NCBI GenBank assembly: GCA_964653285.1
Contig: CAZZEX010000009.1
Location: 1 to 64,000, forward strand
Direction: 5' to 3'
DNA: 64,000 bases
Source: CAZZEX01 sp964653285
Lineage (GTDB): Bacteria; Chloroflexota; Anaerolineae; B4-G1
Part shown: piece by piece, positions 25,818 through 34,108 of the stretch
Layout of the letters: each line of letters begins with the position of its first letter
Position numbering within the stretch: position 1 is the stretch's first letter
Notes under the pieces: model-generated
Databases searched by the model: none
What the model was told of the DNA's origin: nothing
The model's input: only the letters and a program-made list of their open reading frames with translations
Made by a program: the position numbers and the translations under genes

Positions 25818-25955
25818 CTACACCTCCTGGACCATCTCAACCGCGCGGGGCAGCAGCGCCACCTGGTCCACGCTGGCCGTGCCCACGTTCACGTCGGCCA
25901 CATCGGTGCCAGCGGCGACCTGGTCCAGAGCATCGCCCTTGACGATCTCGATCAT
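25818..25955 (-). CDS. 45-residue protein translationally coupled to ricT
   Basis: The frame starts at an ATG whose last two bases belong to the ricT stop (ATGA, 25955-25952) and reads MIEIVKGDALDQVAAGTDVA, then DVNVGTASVDQVALLPRAVE, to a TAG at 25820-25818. The overlap and the smooth codon use suggest a real gene. It has no Cys, no membrane segment and no motif that I recognise. It could assist RicT or be an independent small regulator, but no function can be assigned. Confidence 0.55.
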   Translation of the reverse strand: MIEIVKGDALDQVAAGTDVADVNVGTASVDQVALLPRAVEMVQEV

Positions 25956-26794
25956 GCCGCAATCAACTCCACCTCCTCAACTGGCACTTCCAGGCGACGG
26001 TCTTCAACCCTGACGACCACTATCCCCCTCAACGGCAACAAGTCTACCACCCGCCCCTCACCGTACGGCGTTCGCACGCGCTTCTTGCGCCGGGGCATCA
26101 TCCGGCATGCCTCCTTGTACTGCTCATGCTCGTAGGCAAGGCAGCAGCGCAGCCGTCCACACATCCCCGTGATGTCCGAAGGGTTGAGCGATACTCCTTG
26201 CGTCTTGGCCATTTTGATAGAGACAGGACTGAACTCCGAGAGGAAGCGTGAACAACAGCGCAACTCGCCACAAGTGCCATAGCCCCCCATCAGTTTGGCC
26301 TGGTCGCGCGGGCCGATCCGTCGCAAGTCCATGCGAACAGCCAGTGCGCGCTGCAATCGCCGCAGCAACTCGCCAAGGGCCAACTTCTTCTCATCACTCA
26401 CGTACAGCAGCGTCAGTCGCTGACCGTCAAAGGTATATTCGGCAATGATGATCTTGACAGGCAGACCCAACTGCGCCACCGCTTCTCGAGCAGCGATCAG
26501 TGCTTCTTTTTCCTTTCTCTGCCACTGCTGACGTAACGCCAGGTCACGTCCGGTGGCCCGCCGCTTTATAGGCTTGACTCCCTCTTCTATACCCTCGCGT
26601 AGAGACCGCACGCTGACCACCTCTCCCAACTGCTGACCACGCACCGTGTCGACGAGGACGAAGTCACCTGGTCGCAAGTCCTGGCAAGCACGGGCGTCAA
26701 AGTCGTAGAGCTTGCCAGTAGGTTGAAAACGGACACTTGCAATTCGGGATTCGGAATTCGGCATCTGAGATTTGAGATTTGAGATTTGAGTCAT
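25952..26794 (-). CDS. ricT: PSP1-domain protein RicT (YaaT-like)
   Basis: This protein of up to 280 residues has the PSP1 C-terminal domain: IIIAEYTFDGQRLTLLYVS, GPRDQAKLMGGYGTCGELRC, FLSEFSPVSIKMAK and GMCGRLRCCLAYEHEQY. The two cysteine clusters bind Fe-S in the Bacillus RicAFT complex, which acts in RNA processing and phosphorelay control. RicA and RicF are not visible nearby. The first 15 or so codons come from a repeat (AATCTCAAATCTC and GAATTCCGAATCC types), so the true start may be internal. The outermost ATG, however, overlaps the nuoI stop (ATGA), which implies coupling. A 45-codon gene follows with the same overlap. Confidence 0.88.
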   Translation of the reverse strand: MTQISNLKSQMPNSESRIASVRFQPTGKLYDFDARACQDLRPGDFVLVDTVRGQQLGEVVSVRSLREGIEEGVKPIKRRATGRDLALRQQWQRKEKEALIAAREAVAQLGLPVKIIIAEYTFDGQRLTLLYVSDEKKLALGELLRRLQRALAVRMDLRRIGPRDQAKLMGGYGTCGELRCCSRFLSEFSPVSIKMAKTQGVSLNPSDITGMCGRLRCCLAYEHEQYKEACRMMPRRKKRVRTPYGEGRVVDLLPLRGIVVVRVEDRRLEVPVEEVELIAA

Positions 26795-27387
26795 TTCTTC
26801 TCCCTGACGGCCTTCCGCCCCCGCGCCGTCTGTTCGGCCATGTAGTCAGTGGGGTGAATCTCTGCGTGATACGCCAGCGGCTTCGCCAGCCGCTCCAGAT
26901 TCCACAGGAACTCACCATCCCGCTTGTAGGCAGCGACTTCGTAGTCGTGGTCCATTTTGATGGCGTCAAAAGGACAGAACTCCGCGCAAAAGCCACACGA
27001 CATGCAGATAGCCACGTCAACGTAGAACTCCGCTGGCTCCCGCTTTGGCTTGCCTGTCTCCGGGTCAGTCGCGCGCACGATCCAGATGCATTGGGGCGGG
27101 CAGACCCGGGCACAGATACCACAGGCTGTGCAGCGCGCCTCACCTGTTTTTGGGTCAATCACCTGAAAGGGGAACACACGGTAATTCTCCGGGAGCGGCA
27201 ATCTCTCTTTAGGGTACTGTACCGTGAACACACCCCTGCCTTTGGGACTCTGCCGCACGGGGAGCGCTACGGGAGAGTATCGCTTGCCGAAGCCACCCTT
27301 GAGGAACCACTTCAGGTCGTCCACGTAAGTCATCACGAAGCGCCCCATGGTGACGCTCAGCGATTTGAGAATACCCAACCCGTACAT
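26791..27387 (-). CDS. nuoI: NADH-quinone oxidoreductase subunit I
   Basis: This 198-residue protein is a 2x[4Fe-4S] ferredoxin with CTACGICARVCPPQC and CMSCGFCAEFCPFDA, the clusters N6a and N6b of complex I. The N-terminal amphipathic part (DDLKWFLKGGFGKRYSP) fits NuoI, which anchors to the membrane arm. It starts one base inside the nuoCD stop (TAATG) and is followed by ricT, not by nuoJ. Membrane-arm genes are absent from this window. Confidence 0.93.
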   Translation of the reverse strand: MYGLGILKSLSVTMGRFVMTYVDDLKWFLKGGFGKRYSPVALPVRQSPKGRGVFTVQYPKERLPLPENYRVFPFQVIDPKTGEARCTACGICARVCPPQCIWIVRATDPETGKPKREPAEFYVDVAICMSCGFCAEFCPFDAIKMDHDYEVAAYKRDGEFLWNLERLAKPLAYHAEIHPTDYMAEQTARGRKAVREKK

Positions 27388-29156
27388 TAGCGATCCACCT
27401 CGCCGACCGCGATGTCTATGCTCGCCAGAATGGGCGCCACGTCAGCCACCAGGTGCCCACGGCACAACTCGCCTATTACCCCCAGGTTAACGAAACTGGG
27501 GGTGCGGATGTGATACCGGTACGGGTTCGGCCCGCCGTCGGAGACCAGGTAAAAGCCCAACTCCCCCTTAGGGGATTCCACCCGGCCGTACACCTCGCCC
27601 GCCGGCACTTTCACAATCGGCTGCTTCTTTCCGGCCTGGATTGGCCCATCCGGCAGCCGTTCGAGCGCCTGGCGGAGGATGCGCAGCGACTGCCGTATCT
27701 CTTCGAAGCGCACTGCAAAGCGGGCATAGATGTCTCCGCCGTCACGCACCGCCACGTCCCAGTCAAACTCGTCGTAGATGGAATAAGGCTCGGCGCGACG
27801 GATGTCGTAAGGGACGCCGGAGGCCCGCAGCAGCGGCCCGGTGCAGCCGTAGGCCACGGCCACATCCGCTGGCAACACGCCGACGCCTATGCTGCGGGCG
27901 CGAAAGACCTCGTTGTCCATCAGAAACCGCTCCAACTCGTCCACGCGGCGCGGAAGCCGCTCGTAGACCAACTCTTTCGCCAACGGGAGGAACCCCTCGG
28001 GCAGATCACGGGCCACACCGCCGAAGCGGAAGTAGTTGCACATCATCCGTGAACCCGATGCCATCTCGAACAGGTCTATGATCAGCTCCCGTTCCTCCAG
28101 CGCATAGAGCATGGCGGTAAGGTAAACGCCGATATCGTTGGTGAAGAAGCCGATGGAGATGAGGTGATTCATCACGCGGGTCAGTTCCGCCATGATGACA
28201 CGGATGTACTCCGCTCGCTCAGGCACTTCCACCCCCAGCAGTTTTTCCACCGCCACGGCGTAGCCAAAGTTGTTGGACATCGAACACATGTAGTCCAACC
28301 GGTCAGTAAAGGGCATGTTGGCCAGCCAGGTATTGCGCTCACCAATCTTCTCGTGGCTGCGGTGCAGATAGCCCAACACGGGCTCCAGTCGCTGAATCGT
28401 CTCCCCGTCCAGGCAGGCCACTATGCCCAGGGCGCTGTGGGCGCTGAGATGCTGCGGCCCGACGTTGATCACCACTTGATCGGTGTGCATCGGACGCCCA
28501 CCCTCAGCGGCGCGCTCGTCCATCGGTGCGTACACCGGCACTTCAGCCTGGAGTTTCCATCCCGCCGGCGACCAGTCCGGGGGATACTGAAGGTTGCGGC
28601 CCAACAGTGTCCGTTCCTCAGCCGGCACCGGTCGCCCCATCGGGTAACGGCTGGGGAACGGCTTATGGTCGGCCTCGTAGTACGGTTCTTGCCAATCCTT
28701 GCGCAGCGGATGACCGGCGAACCCCTCCCATAGCAGGATGCGCCGCAGGTCAGGGTGAGCCTCAAAGCGAATGCCCATCATGTCCCACGCCTCCCGCTCC
28801 TGAACGTTGGCCGAGGGCCAGACACTGACGAGCGATGGAACTACGGGGTCGTCACGGTCGGCGTGCACGTGAAGCGTCAGTGACCCTCCCTGGAAGCGGA
28901 ACAGGTGATGAACGGCCTCGAAGCGAGCCGGGAATCGGGCCGTGGGCCCCGGATAATCCACGCCGGTGACGCAGGAAAGGTAAACGTAGCCCGGTTCGTC
29001 CCGCAGGAAGGTGGCGATCTCTACCAACCGGTCGGGAGCGATGACCACCCCCTCGCACTCGGCGGGTTGGGCCGCACCAGGGAAGCGCTCTTCCAGGATA
29101 GAGAGTAGTTCTGCCGTCGGCGGAGAGATCTGGATTTCCTCGGCCATGTCACTCAC
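27387..29156 (-). CDS. nuoCD: Fused NADH-quinone oxidoreductase subunits C and D
   Basis: This 589-residue fusion has a NuoC domain at about 1-175 (FRFQGGSLTLHVHADRDD, EREAWDMMGIRFEAHPDLRR, FAGHPLRKDW) and a NuoD domain for the rest (NVGPQHLSAHSALGI, GYLHRSHEKIGE, GYAVAVEKLLGVEVP, ending IASIDIAVGEVDR). NuoD lines the quinone site. The [NiFe]-hydrogenase CxxC pairs are missing, so it is a complex I protein and not a hydrogenase. It overlaps nuoB by ATGA and nuoI by one base, so the three genes form one operon. Confidence 0.94.
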   Translation of the reverse strand: MSDMAEEIQISPPTAELLSILEERFPGAAQPAECEGVVIAPDRLVEIATFLRDEPGYVYLSCVTGVDYPGPTARFPARFEAVHHLFRFQGGSLTLHVHADRDDPVVPSLVSVWPSANVQEREAWDMMGIRFEAHPDLRRILLWEGFAGHPLRKDWQEPYYEADHKPFPSRYPMGRPVPAEERTLLGRNLQYPPDWSPAGWKLQAEVPVYAPMDERAAEGGRPMHTDQVVINVGPQHLSAHSALGIVACLDGETIQRLEPVLGYLHRSHEKIGERNTWLANMPFTDRLDYMCSMSNNFGYAVAVEKLLGVEVPERAEYIRVIMAELTRVMNHLISIGFFTNDIGVYLTAMLYALEERELIIDLFEMASGSRMMCNYFRFGGVARDLPEGFLPLAKELVYERLPRRVDELERFLMDNEVFRARSIGVGVLPADVAVAYGCTGPLLRASGVPYDIRRAEPYSIYDEFDWDVAVRDGGDIYARFAVRFEEIRQSLRILRQALERLPDGPIQAGKKQPIVKVPAGEVYGRVESPKGELGFYLVSDGGPNPYRYHIRTPSFVNLGVIGELCRGHLVADVAPILASIDIAVGEVDR

Positions 29157-29761
29157 TTCTCACCCAGGGTCGCGATCTTATCTGTCAGCCGCCAGTCCAC
29201 CAGGTCGGGGCCCAGCGCTGGCACAGGGATACCCTCGTCCTCATCCTTCTGATACCAGCGCAGGCTGCGTATCGTCTCCCGGTCCCACCTGGCGTGCAGG
29301 GCGAGGAAGGCGTTGTACAAAGCCTCCGGCCGAGGTGGGCATCCCGGAACGTAGACGTCCACGGGAATTAGCTTATCCACCCCGGAGACGACGTTATATC
29401 CCTCCTTGAACGGCCCACCGGAGATGGCGCAGGCCCCCATCGCGATGACGTATTTGGGCTCAGCCATCTGGTTGTAGAGACGGACTACCTGGGGGGCCAT
29501 CTTCTTGGTGACCGTGCCGGAGACGATCATCAGGTCTGCCTGGCGGGGAGCGGGGCACACAACGTCCATACCGAAACGGGCCTGGTCGAAGCGGGCGGCG
29601 GCCGCGCAAATCGTCTCAATAGCACAGCAGCCCAGGCCTGAAAACAGGGGCCACAGCGACCGCTTGCGGCTCCAGTTGTAAAGCCGGTCCCAGGGCATAA
29701 TGTGCACCGTACCCTGAAGCTCGGGAGGCAACTCTGGTAAGCGCGGTTTCTGAGTGGGCAT
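29153..29761 (-). CDS. nuoB: NADH-quinone oxidoreductase subunit B
   Basis: This 202-residue protein carries the N2 cluster ligands: GLGCCAIETICAAA with its tandem Cys, VVCPAPRQADLMIVSGTV, GACAISGGPF and VPGCPPRPEALYNAF. The ATG at 29761 follows AAGGAG and starts MPTQKPRLPELPPELQ. An ATG 18 codons upstream adds an unconserved stretch. It is the first gene of the nuoB-nuoCD-nuoI string. nuoA does not precede it. Confidence 0.93.
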   Translation of the reverse strand: MPTQKPRLPELPPELQGTVHIMPWDRLYNWSRKRSLWPLFSGLGCCAIETICAAAARFDQARFGMDVVCPAPRQADLMIVSGTVTKKMAPQVVRLYNQMAEPKYVIAMGACAISGGPFKEGYNVVSGVDKLIPVDVYVPGCPPRPEALYNAFLALHARWDRETIRSLRWYQKDEDEGIPVPALGPDLVDWRLTDKIATLGEK

Positions 29762-30163
29762 TGGAGCAATCTCCTTAAGTCTGATAGCCAAAAACAAACA
29801 CATTCCGTCTACCACTTTTTCAGCAGGAGTTTCCCGTGCGCCATCTCTGCGAGTGGCCCATCTTGGCCGAAAATCGGTGGCTCCACGTCGGGCGAAAATT
29901 GACAGGTCGCTGATACCATTGTACCCTGGACAGCTTTGTGGCTGGCATTCTATGAGCTATGGCTTCGAACCGGGGAATGGCACGGCCCAGAAGCTCCTCA
30001 TAGTAAGGCAAAGCATCCCCATCCCTGAATAAGGCATCCGCGATTGCTCTTCCCCTCAGCATCCTCCCCTATCAGTTCTCGCGCTGACCCAATTGCCCGA
30101 GGTCGGAAAAAAGCCCGTCCAATCTGTCACCATAGGGATGTAGGGCCAGCTATCTCCCGGTTC
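29762..30163. other. Gene-poor interval between the nuo genes and the BREX-like operon
   Basis: No convincing gene was found. A minus-strand frame at 30062-29820 starts MLRGRAIADALFRDGDALPY after GGGGAGG, but the site is too close to the ATG and the second half looks non-coding, so it may be the remnant of a longer gene. No intrinsic terminator for the upstream BrxL gene was recognised. Confidence 0.45.
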
Positions 30164-31594
30164 TTACTCAAACCCAATGGACACCTGAGCATACTCCGGA
30201 TCGACCTTGTGTAACTCGTCTCGCACCCGTTGGCGGAGTTCTACTGCCGGTTTAACGCAGAACTCCCTGAACTGCTCTTCCGTTGGCTTCATGTCGGGAA
30301 AGAGCAACTTGAGAAAACCCGCAGCGAGACGGGCGATGGCCTTGCGGTCGCGGAGGTCGTTGCAGTTGACGAGGACCATATTCTCGGAGACATACTCGTC
30401 ATATTGGGCACTACGGCGCATCACGTGGAGGACTTCGGAGAAGAAGTCACCCTTGAAACCCAGGCTCTTTGATGGCGTATCCTTAGTCACACGCTCCATC
30501 TCCCAGCCAGGAATCAGACCGTGGATGCGGTCGAGAAATGCCGTCTCCCGCAAAAAGTTGGGAATCTCGCGGAACAACCCTGAGTCTTGATGGATGGGTT
30601 GCCTGTTCTCGTCCAGGATGATGTTGCCCAACATGACAAAACTGGCCTCGGCCGTCCCCATTGTTCTGCCTCGGCTATAGCGCCCTGACTCCAGATACAC
30701 CTTCAAGCCCGCGACTAGCTCGCCGGCACTGTCGCCACGAATGCTCTGTACCTCATCCAGGACAATCACGTCGTAGCGTGTGATCAGTCCGGGTATGTGC
30801 GAAGCGAGATTGTGAAATAGCACCGCCGGTGTGATCTTGCCCCCACCAATGACTCGTGCGTAGCGGGAGAGGTTGTCATACACGAAAGATTTGCCGGTGC
30901 CCTTGGGCGCCAACTCTACCAGGTTGACTCGTGGTTGTGCAACAGGCACGATGCGTGTGATCAGGACCATTTTCTGACGCAGAGACAGTGAACGAGGGCT
31001 GAATCCAATGCTGGAGATCATCAGGTCCAGCCATTCTTCCAACTCGAAGTACTGCCGGCAATGGCAGAAGTAGTCGTAGTCGATACTGCTTATCTGAAAG
31101 GGACGGAACTCACGCATCCAGACCTGCCCACGCTCCGCGCGCGATTCGGGTGGCACGTAGAACAAGTCCCCGATACCCCAAACGCCACTGGTGACAAGCA
31201 GTTCGTTGTTGTCCACGATGTGGCCACTGATACGCGCATCAGTGATATCCAGCAATGGAATATGTAGATTGCGCTCGCCGGTTTTCAGGTTGACCGTCAC
31301 GTGATAGTCATCTAGCAACTGGACCGTCTCCATTTTCAGGAGGCGGTTCTTGATTTCGTCCTTCTGCCCCTTGGTGGGTAGAAACTTGGTCAAAAACGAG
31401 GCAATCTTCTCACGGCTTTCGCCGGTCAACCTGCCATCTTCGGCGTATGCTGATAGGATCCACTCGCCCACGTAGGTTGGGATCGCCCGGGCGCCGAAGC
31501 CGGCCTCGTGGATCAGATGCTTGTCGATAGCCACCTCGCCGTAGTAGTCGAGTGCCTTTTCCTCGAATGCTTCCAATGTCCCCAATGTCTCCAT
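30164..31594 (-). CDS. brxL: BrxL-like AAA+ ATPase of the BREX-type defence operon
   Basis: This 476-residue protein matches BrxL by its entry (ETLGTLEAFEEKALDYYGE, then ARAIPTYVGEWIL), the Walker A ELAPKGTGKSFVYD at about 227-240, Walker B DVIVLDEVQSI at about 271 and the SRGRTMGTAEASFVMLGN block. BrxL forms a DNA-binding hexamer-type ring needed for BREX immunity. The Lon-like serine-lysine protease domain of the longer type 1 BrxL is not visible, so this is the short form seen in type 4-like loci. The ATG at 31594, after TTAGGAGACA, fits the family start better than one 31 codons upstream. It is the last gene of the operon. Confidence 0.85.
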   Translation of the reverse strand: METLGTLEAFEEKALDYYGEVAIDKHLIHEAGFGARAIPTYVGEWILSAYAEDGRLTGESREKIASFLTKFLPTKGQKDEIKNRLLKMETVQLLDDYHVTVNLKTGERNLHIPLLDITDARISGHIVDNNELLVTSGVWGIGDLFYVPPESRAERGQVWMREFRPFQISSIDYDYFCHCRQYFELEEWLDLMISSIGFSPRSLSLRQKMVLITRIVPVAQPRVNLVELAPKGTGKSFVYDNLSRYARVIGGGKITPAVLFHNLASHIPGLITRYDVIVLDEVQSIRGDSAGELVAGLKVYLESGRYSRGRTMGTAEASFVMLGNIILDENRQPIHQDSGLFREIPNFLRETAFLDRIHGLIPGWEMERVTKDTPSKSLGFKGDFFSEVLHVMRRSAQYDEYVSENMVLVNCNDLRDRKAIARLAAGFLKLLFPDMKPTEEQFREFCVKPAVELRQRVRDELHKVDPEYAQVSIGFE

Positions 31595-31710
31595 CAATCT
31601 GTCTCCTAACCTGGACGAGCCAGAACCAAAGTTCTCCGTTGGGCGAAGGTCTCTGACCGAGCCTGAAAGCCCATTGGCGGCGGTCATGAGACCTTGCCGA
31701 GCCTTTCGGT

Positions 31711-34104
31711 TCAGAATAGCTCCCGCAGGTCAAATGCCTGCGTCATCATAGACTTCATCTCCACCGCCTCTTCGACCTCTTGCTGCTGAGGTTGCCCCAG
31801 GAAGCCATACGTGACGCGGATGTGCAGTGTATCCACTCCTCCGTGCGAGCGTCGGAAACGGGCTTCGAGCGTGACGGTCTCTTGGCTCATTGGTGCCAGT
31901 GTGCCCAGATCAACGCCAGGCGCGTCGACGTTCGCGTTTTGGATTTCCAGCCGCACGGACTCGCAGGCGTAAGCATTGGTGTTCACTAACTCTACTTGAA
32001 TCTCGGACTTGCGGGCGTAGTAGAACGCGTTCCCCAGCAAGCGCACAGTCAATGGTTTGGGCGATACGGTGAGTGGTGTAAAAACTGCCACTGGCACCAG
32101 CGTTTCTTCGGGGGTCAGCCCACCATGGATGTACGTGCTCCCTGTCGTCGGCAGAAATCGGTAATGGGCCCTGGCGGATAGATAGTTCTCGTTTAACCCA
32201 AAGCGTTCGCGTTCGAAAGTATAACATTGATATTGGATATTGTCAGGTAACTGGTGCAGCTCGCTATCGGTGATACGCACGTAGCGATGGTGCCTGTCCA
32301 GGACTCGTTTCGCGAAAAAGGCAGAGTCAATCAGATTGGGAGCCTCAGCCGGGATACGCGTGGAGCCGTGGTCTGAGATCACGATGACCACCAGGTCGCG
32401 CGGGGCGCCGATACGCTCGCCGAAGGCGCGCACGTCTCGGGCAACGGCTCTCAGATAACTACGGGCAGCCTGGGCGTGAGAGATACCTACGTGCTCCTCA
32501 TCCTGGTGAAAGGCCATATCCAAGGGCAAGTAGTTCAAAAAGTATACATCGTGCTCCCGTCGCTTGATTGCGCGCAGCGCGCCAATATGCGGGAGGTACA
32601 ACGCGCGCCGACCCCTCAGTGCTTGTTCCCAGGTTTCCTGCACTGGCTTTTCATACGATGTCCCTGCAAAGGGCTCAGGCTGGCCGACGAACAGACATTT
32701 CTTGCTGATCTCGGTGCATGAAGGTAACATCGAGACGTAGTATGTGAGTTGTTCGGCGTAGTACCCTTGTGCCTGCATGTAACGGGTAAAATCGCGAAAG
32801 AACTTGGCATTGAAATTGTCAATAACAAGCACCAGCACTGGCGCGTCGCTCATCATTTTCCCTTTGAGCGCTGGCAGTGCCTGGTAGACCATCCTTGGCG
32901 AACTCAGGCGCATTGCTGGATATCGCTTGTAGAGCCAATCGGCATAGGCGCCTGCAAAGTCAACTATATCGCCCGTCAATTGGCCGATCTCTTCCAGCCA
33001 AAAACGGTATGGCAGGTAGTGCTCCTCAGCCCACTCCAGCCATTGCTCGTCACTCCAGGGATTGGATGGGTTGGGATCGGGCTTCGGTGGGGGCGGCTGG
33101 CTAATCAGCAGGTCAAGGTCCGCCAGAGCCTGATCCAGATGAGGACGATGCTGGACCCGAGCGAACAAACCTCGCACGCGCCGCACCAGGTCACGGTCAA
33201 TGGCGACCTCACCGGAACGGAGGAGACGTTGCACAGCGTCAAACTCGACTTCGAGATAGCCACTGGCCTGTGTTAGTATGGCTTCAAGCGCCTCGTGGGC
33301 CTGCCCTGAGCGTAGCCGATGGGTCGCAGTGGATCGCATTAACTGTTCCAGGTGGACGCGAATCTGATCCAGGGCTGAGCCAATCTGCGACTCGCTTACC
33401 TGGATATCGCTCAGATCCAGTTCTAACCGCGCCAGGAGGTCAAACTGATCACCCATGACTCGACGTCCGACCTCGGGCGGATAGCCGGTCAACACATTCA
33501 GGGTTGCCAACTGCTGTGCGAGTTGCTGTGGCGACTGTCGCAGCCACCGTACAATCAGCTTCTCCCCGGCTTGCTTGGCGCTATCCTCCCATTGCTGCAA
33601 GCGACGTCTGAAGATATTGCTGACCAAAGGACGTTCCATCGCCTCAGACCATTGCCGCGGATCGTAGCTTTTGAGCAGATCGCCCAGGCGTTGTAGCGGT
33701 AGTCGAGGCTGGGCCACAAACGGGCTGAAGAATATCTCCAGGACGAAATCCTCGAAACCACGACCCGGTGGGGCAGAGATGGCGACATCTAACAGTTGAG
33801 CGTGGGCAATTTGGTCCTCGCTGACCCAATCCGGCACCTCAATATTCCATAACTCGCTCAGTCGCTGGCGACGGGTCAACTCTTCGATGTGCACACGCTC
33901 TGGACTATAACGCTCCTGAAGACGACGCAACCAGGCTCCCACATTTACGTCACTGACCGCAACAGTGATGTCTTCACCGGCATGGAGTGCCTGAACCAGT
34001 CGGTCATAGGCCAGCACGTAATCTGCCACGCTGTTGACCTCGACGTCAGCAGTGATCGTGCCCAGTAACTCTGCGCTGCCCAAATAGACTGTCGCTTGAG
34101 CCAT
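31711..34104 (-). CDS. pglZ: PglZ-type alkaline-phosphatase-fold BREX protein
   Basis: This 797-residue protein carries the PglZ domain in its second half: VLVLVIDNFNAKFFRDFTRY at about 419-438, SMLPSCTEISKKCLF where the nucleophile Thr/Ser is expected, and VVIVISDHGSTRIP at about 566-580 as the second metal site. A C-terminal beta domain (HGGLTPEETLVPVAVF) follows. PglZ is the hallmark protein of BREX/Pgl phage-exclusion systems. The first metal-site Asp is followed by Asn-Phe, not the Gly/Cys of many phosphatases. It starts four bases after brxC, so the two are co-translated. Confidence 0.88.
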   Translation of the reverse strand: MAQATVYLGSAELLGTITADVEVNSVADYVLAYDRLVQALHAGEDITVAVSDVNVGAWLRRLQERYSPERVHIEELTRRQRLSELWNIEVPDWVSEDQIAHAQLLDVAISAPPGRGFEDFVLEIFFSPFVAQPRLPLQRLGDLLKSYDPRQWSEAMERPLVSNIFRRRLQQWEDSAKQAGEKLIVRWLRQSPQQLAQQLATLNVLTGYPPEVGRRVMGDQFDLLARLELDLSDIQVSESQIGSALDQIRVHLEQLMRSTATHRLRSGQAHEALEAILTQASGYLEVEFDAVQRLLRSGEVAIDRDLVRRVRGLFARVQHRPHLDQALADLDLLISQPPPPKPDPNPSNPWSDEQWLEWAEEHYLPYRFWLEEIGQLTGDIVDFAGAYADWLYKRYPAMRLSSPRMVYQALPALKGKMMSDAPVLVLVIDNFNAKFFRDFTRYMQAQGYYAEQLTYYVSMLPSCTEISKKCLFVGQPEPFAGTSYEKPVQETWEQALRGRRALYLPHIGALRAIKRREHDVYFLNYLPLDMAFHQDEEHVGISHAQAARSYLRAVARDVRAFGERIGAPRDLVVIVISDHGSTRIPAEAPNLIDSAFFAKRVLDRHHRYVRITDSELHQLPDNIQYQCYTFERERFGLNENYLSARAHYRFLPTTGSTYIHGGLTPEETLVPVAVFTPLTVSPKPLTVRLLGNAFYYARKSEIQVELVNTNAYACESVRLEIQNANVDAPGVDLGTLAPMSQETVTLEARFRRSHGGVDTLHIRVTYGFLGQPQQQEVEEAVEMKSMMTQAFDLRELF

Positions 34105-34108
34105 CTTC

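Noticed and set aside
27387..29156. Reading NuoCD as a membrane-bound [NiFe]-hydrogenase subunit
   Set aside because: The two CxxC nickel-ligand pairs are absent, and the NuoD-type GPQHLSAHS and HRSHEKIGE blocks are present.
29820..30062. An 80-residue minus-strand frame between nuoB and brxL
   Set aside because: The ribosome binding site touches the ATG, the second half looks random, and no family fits. It is mentioned only as a possible remnant.
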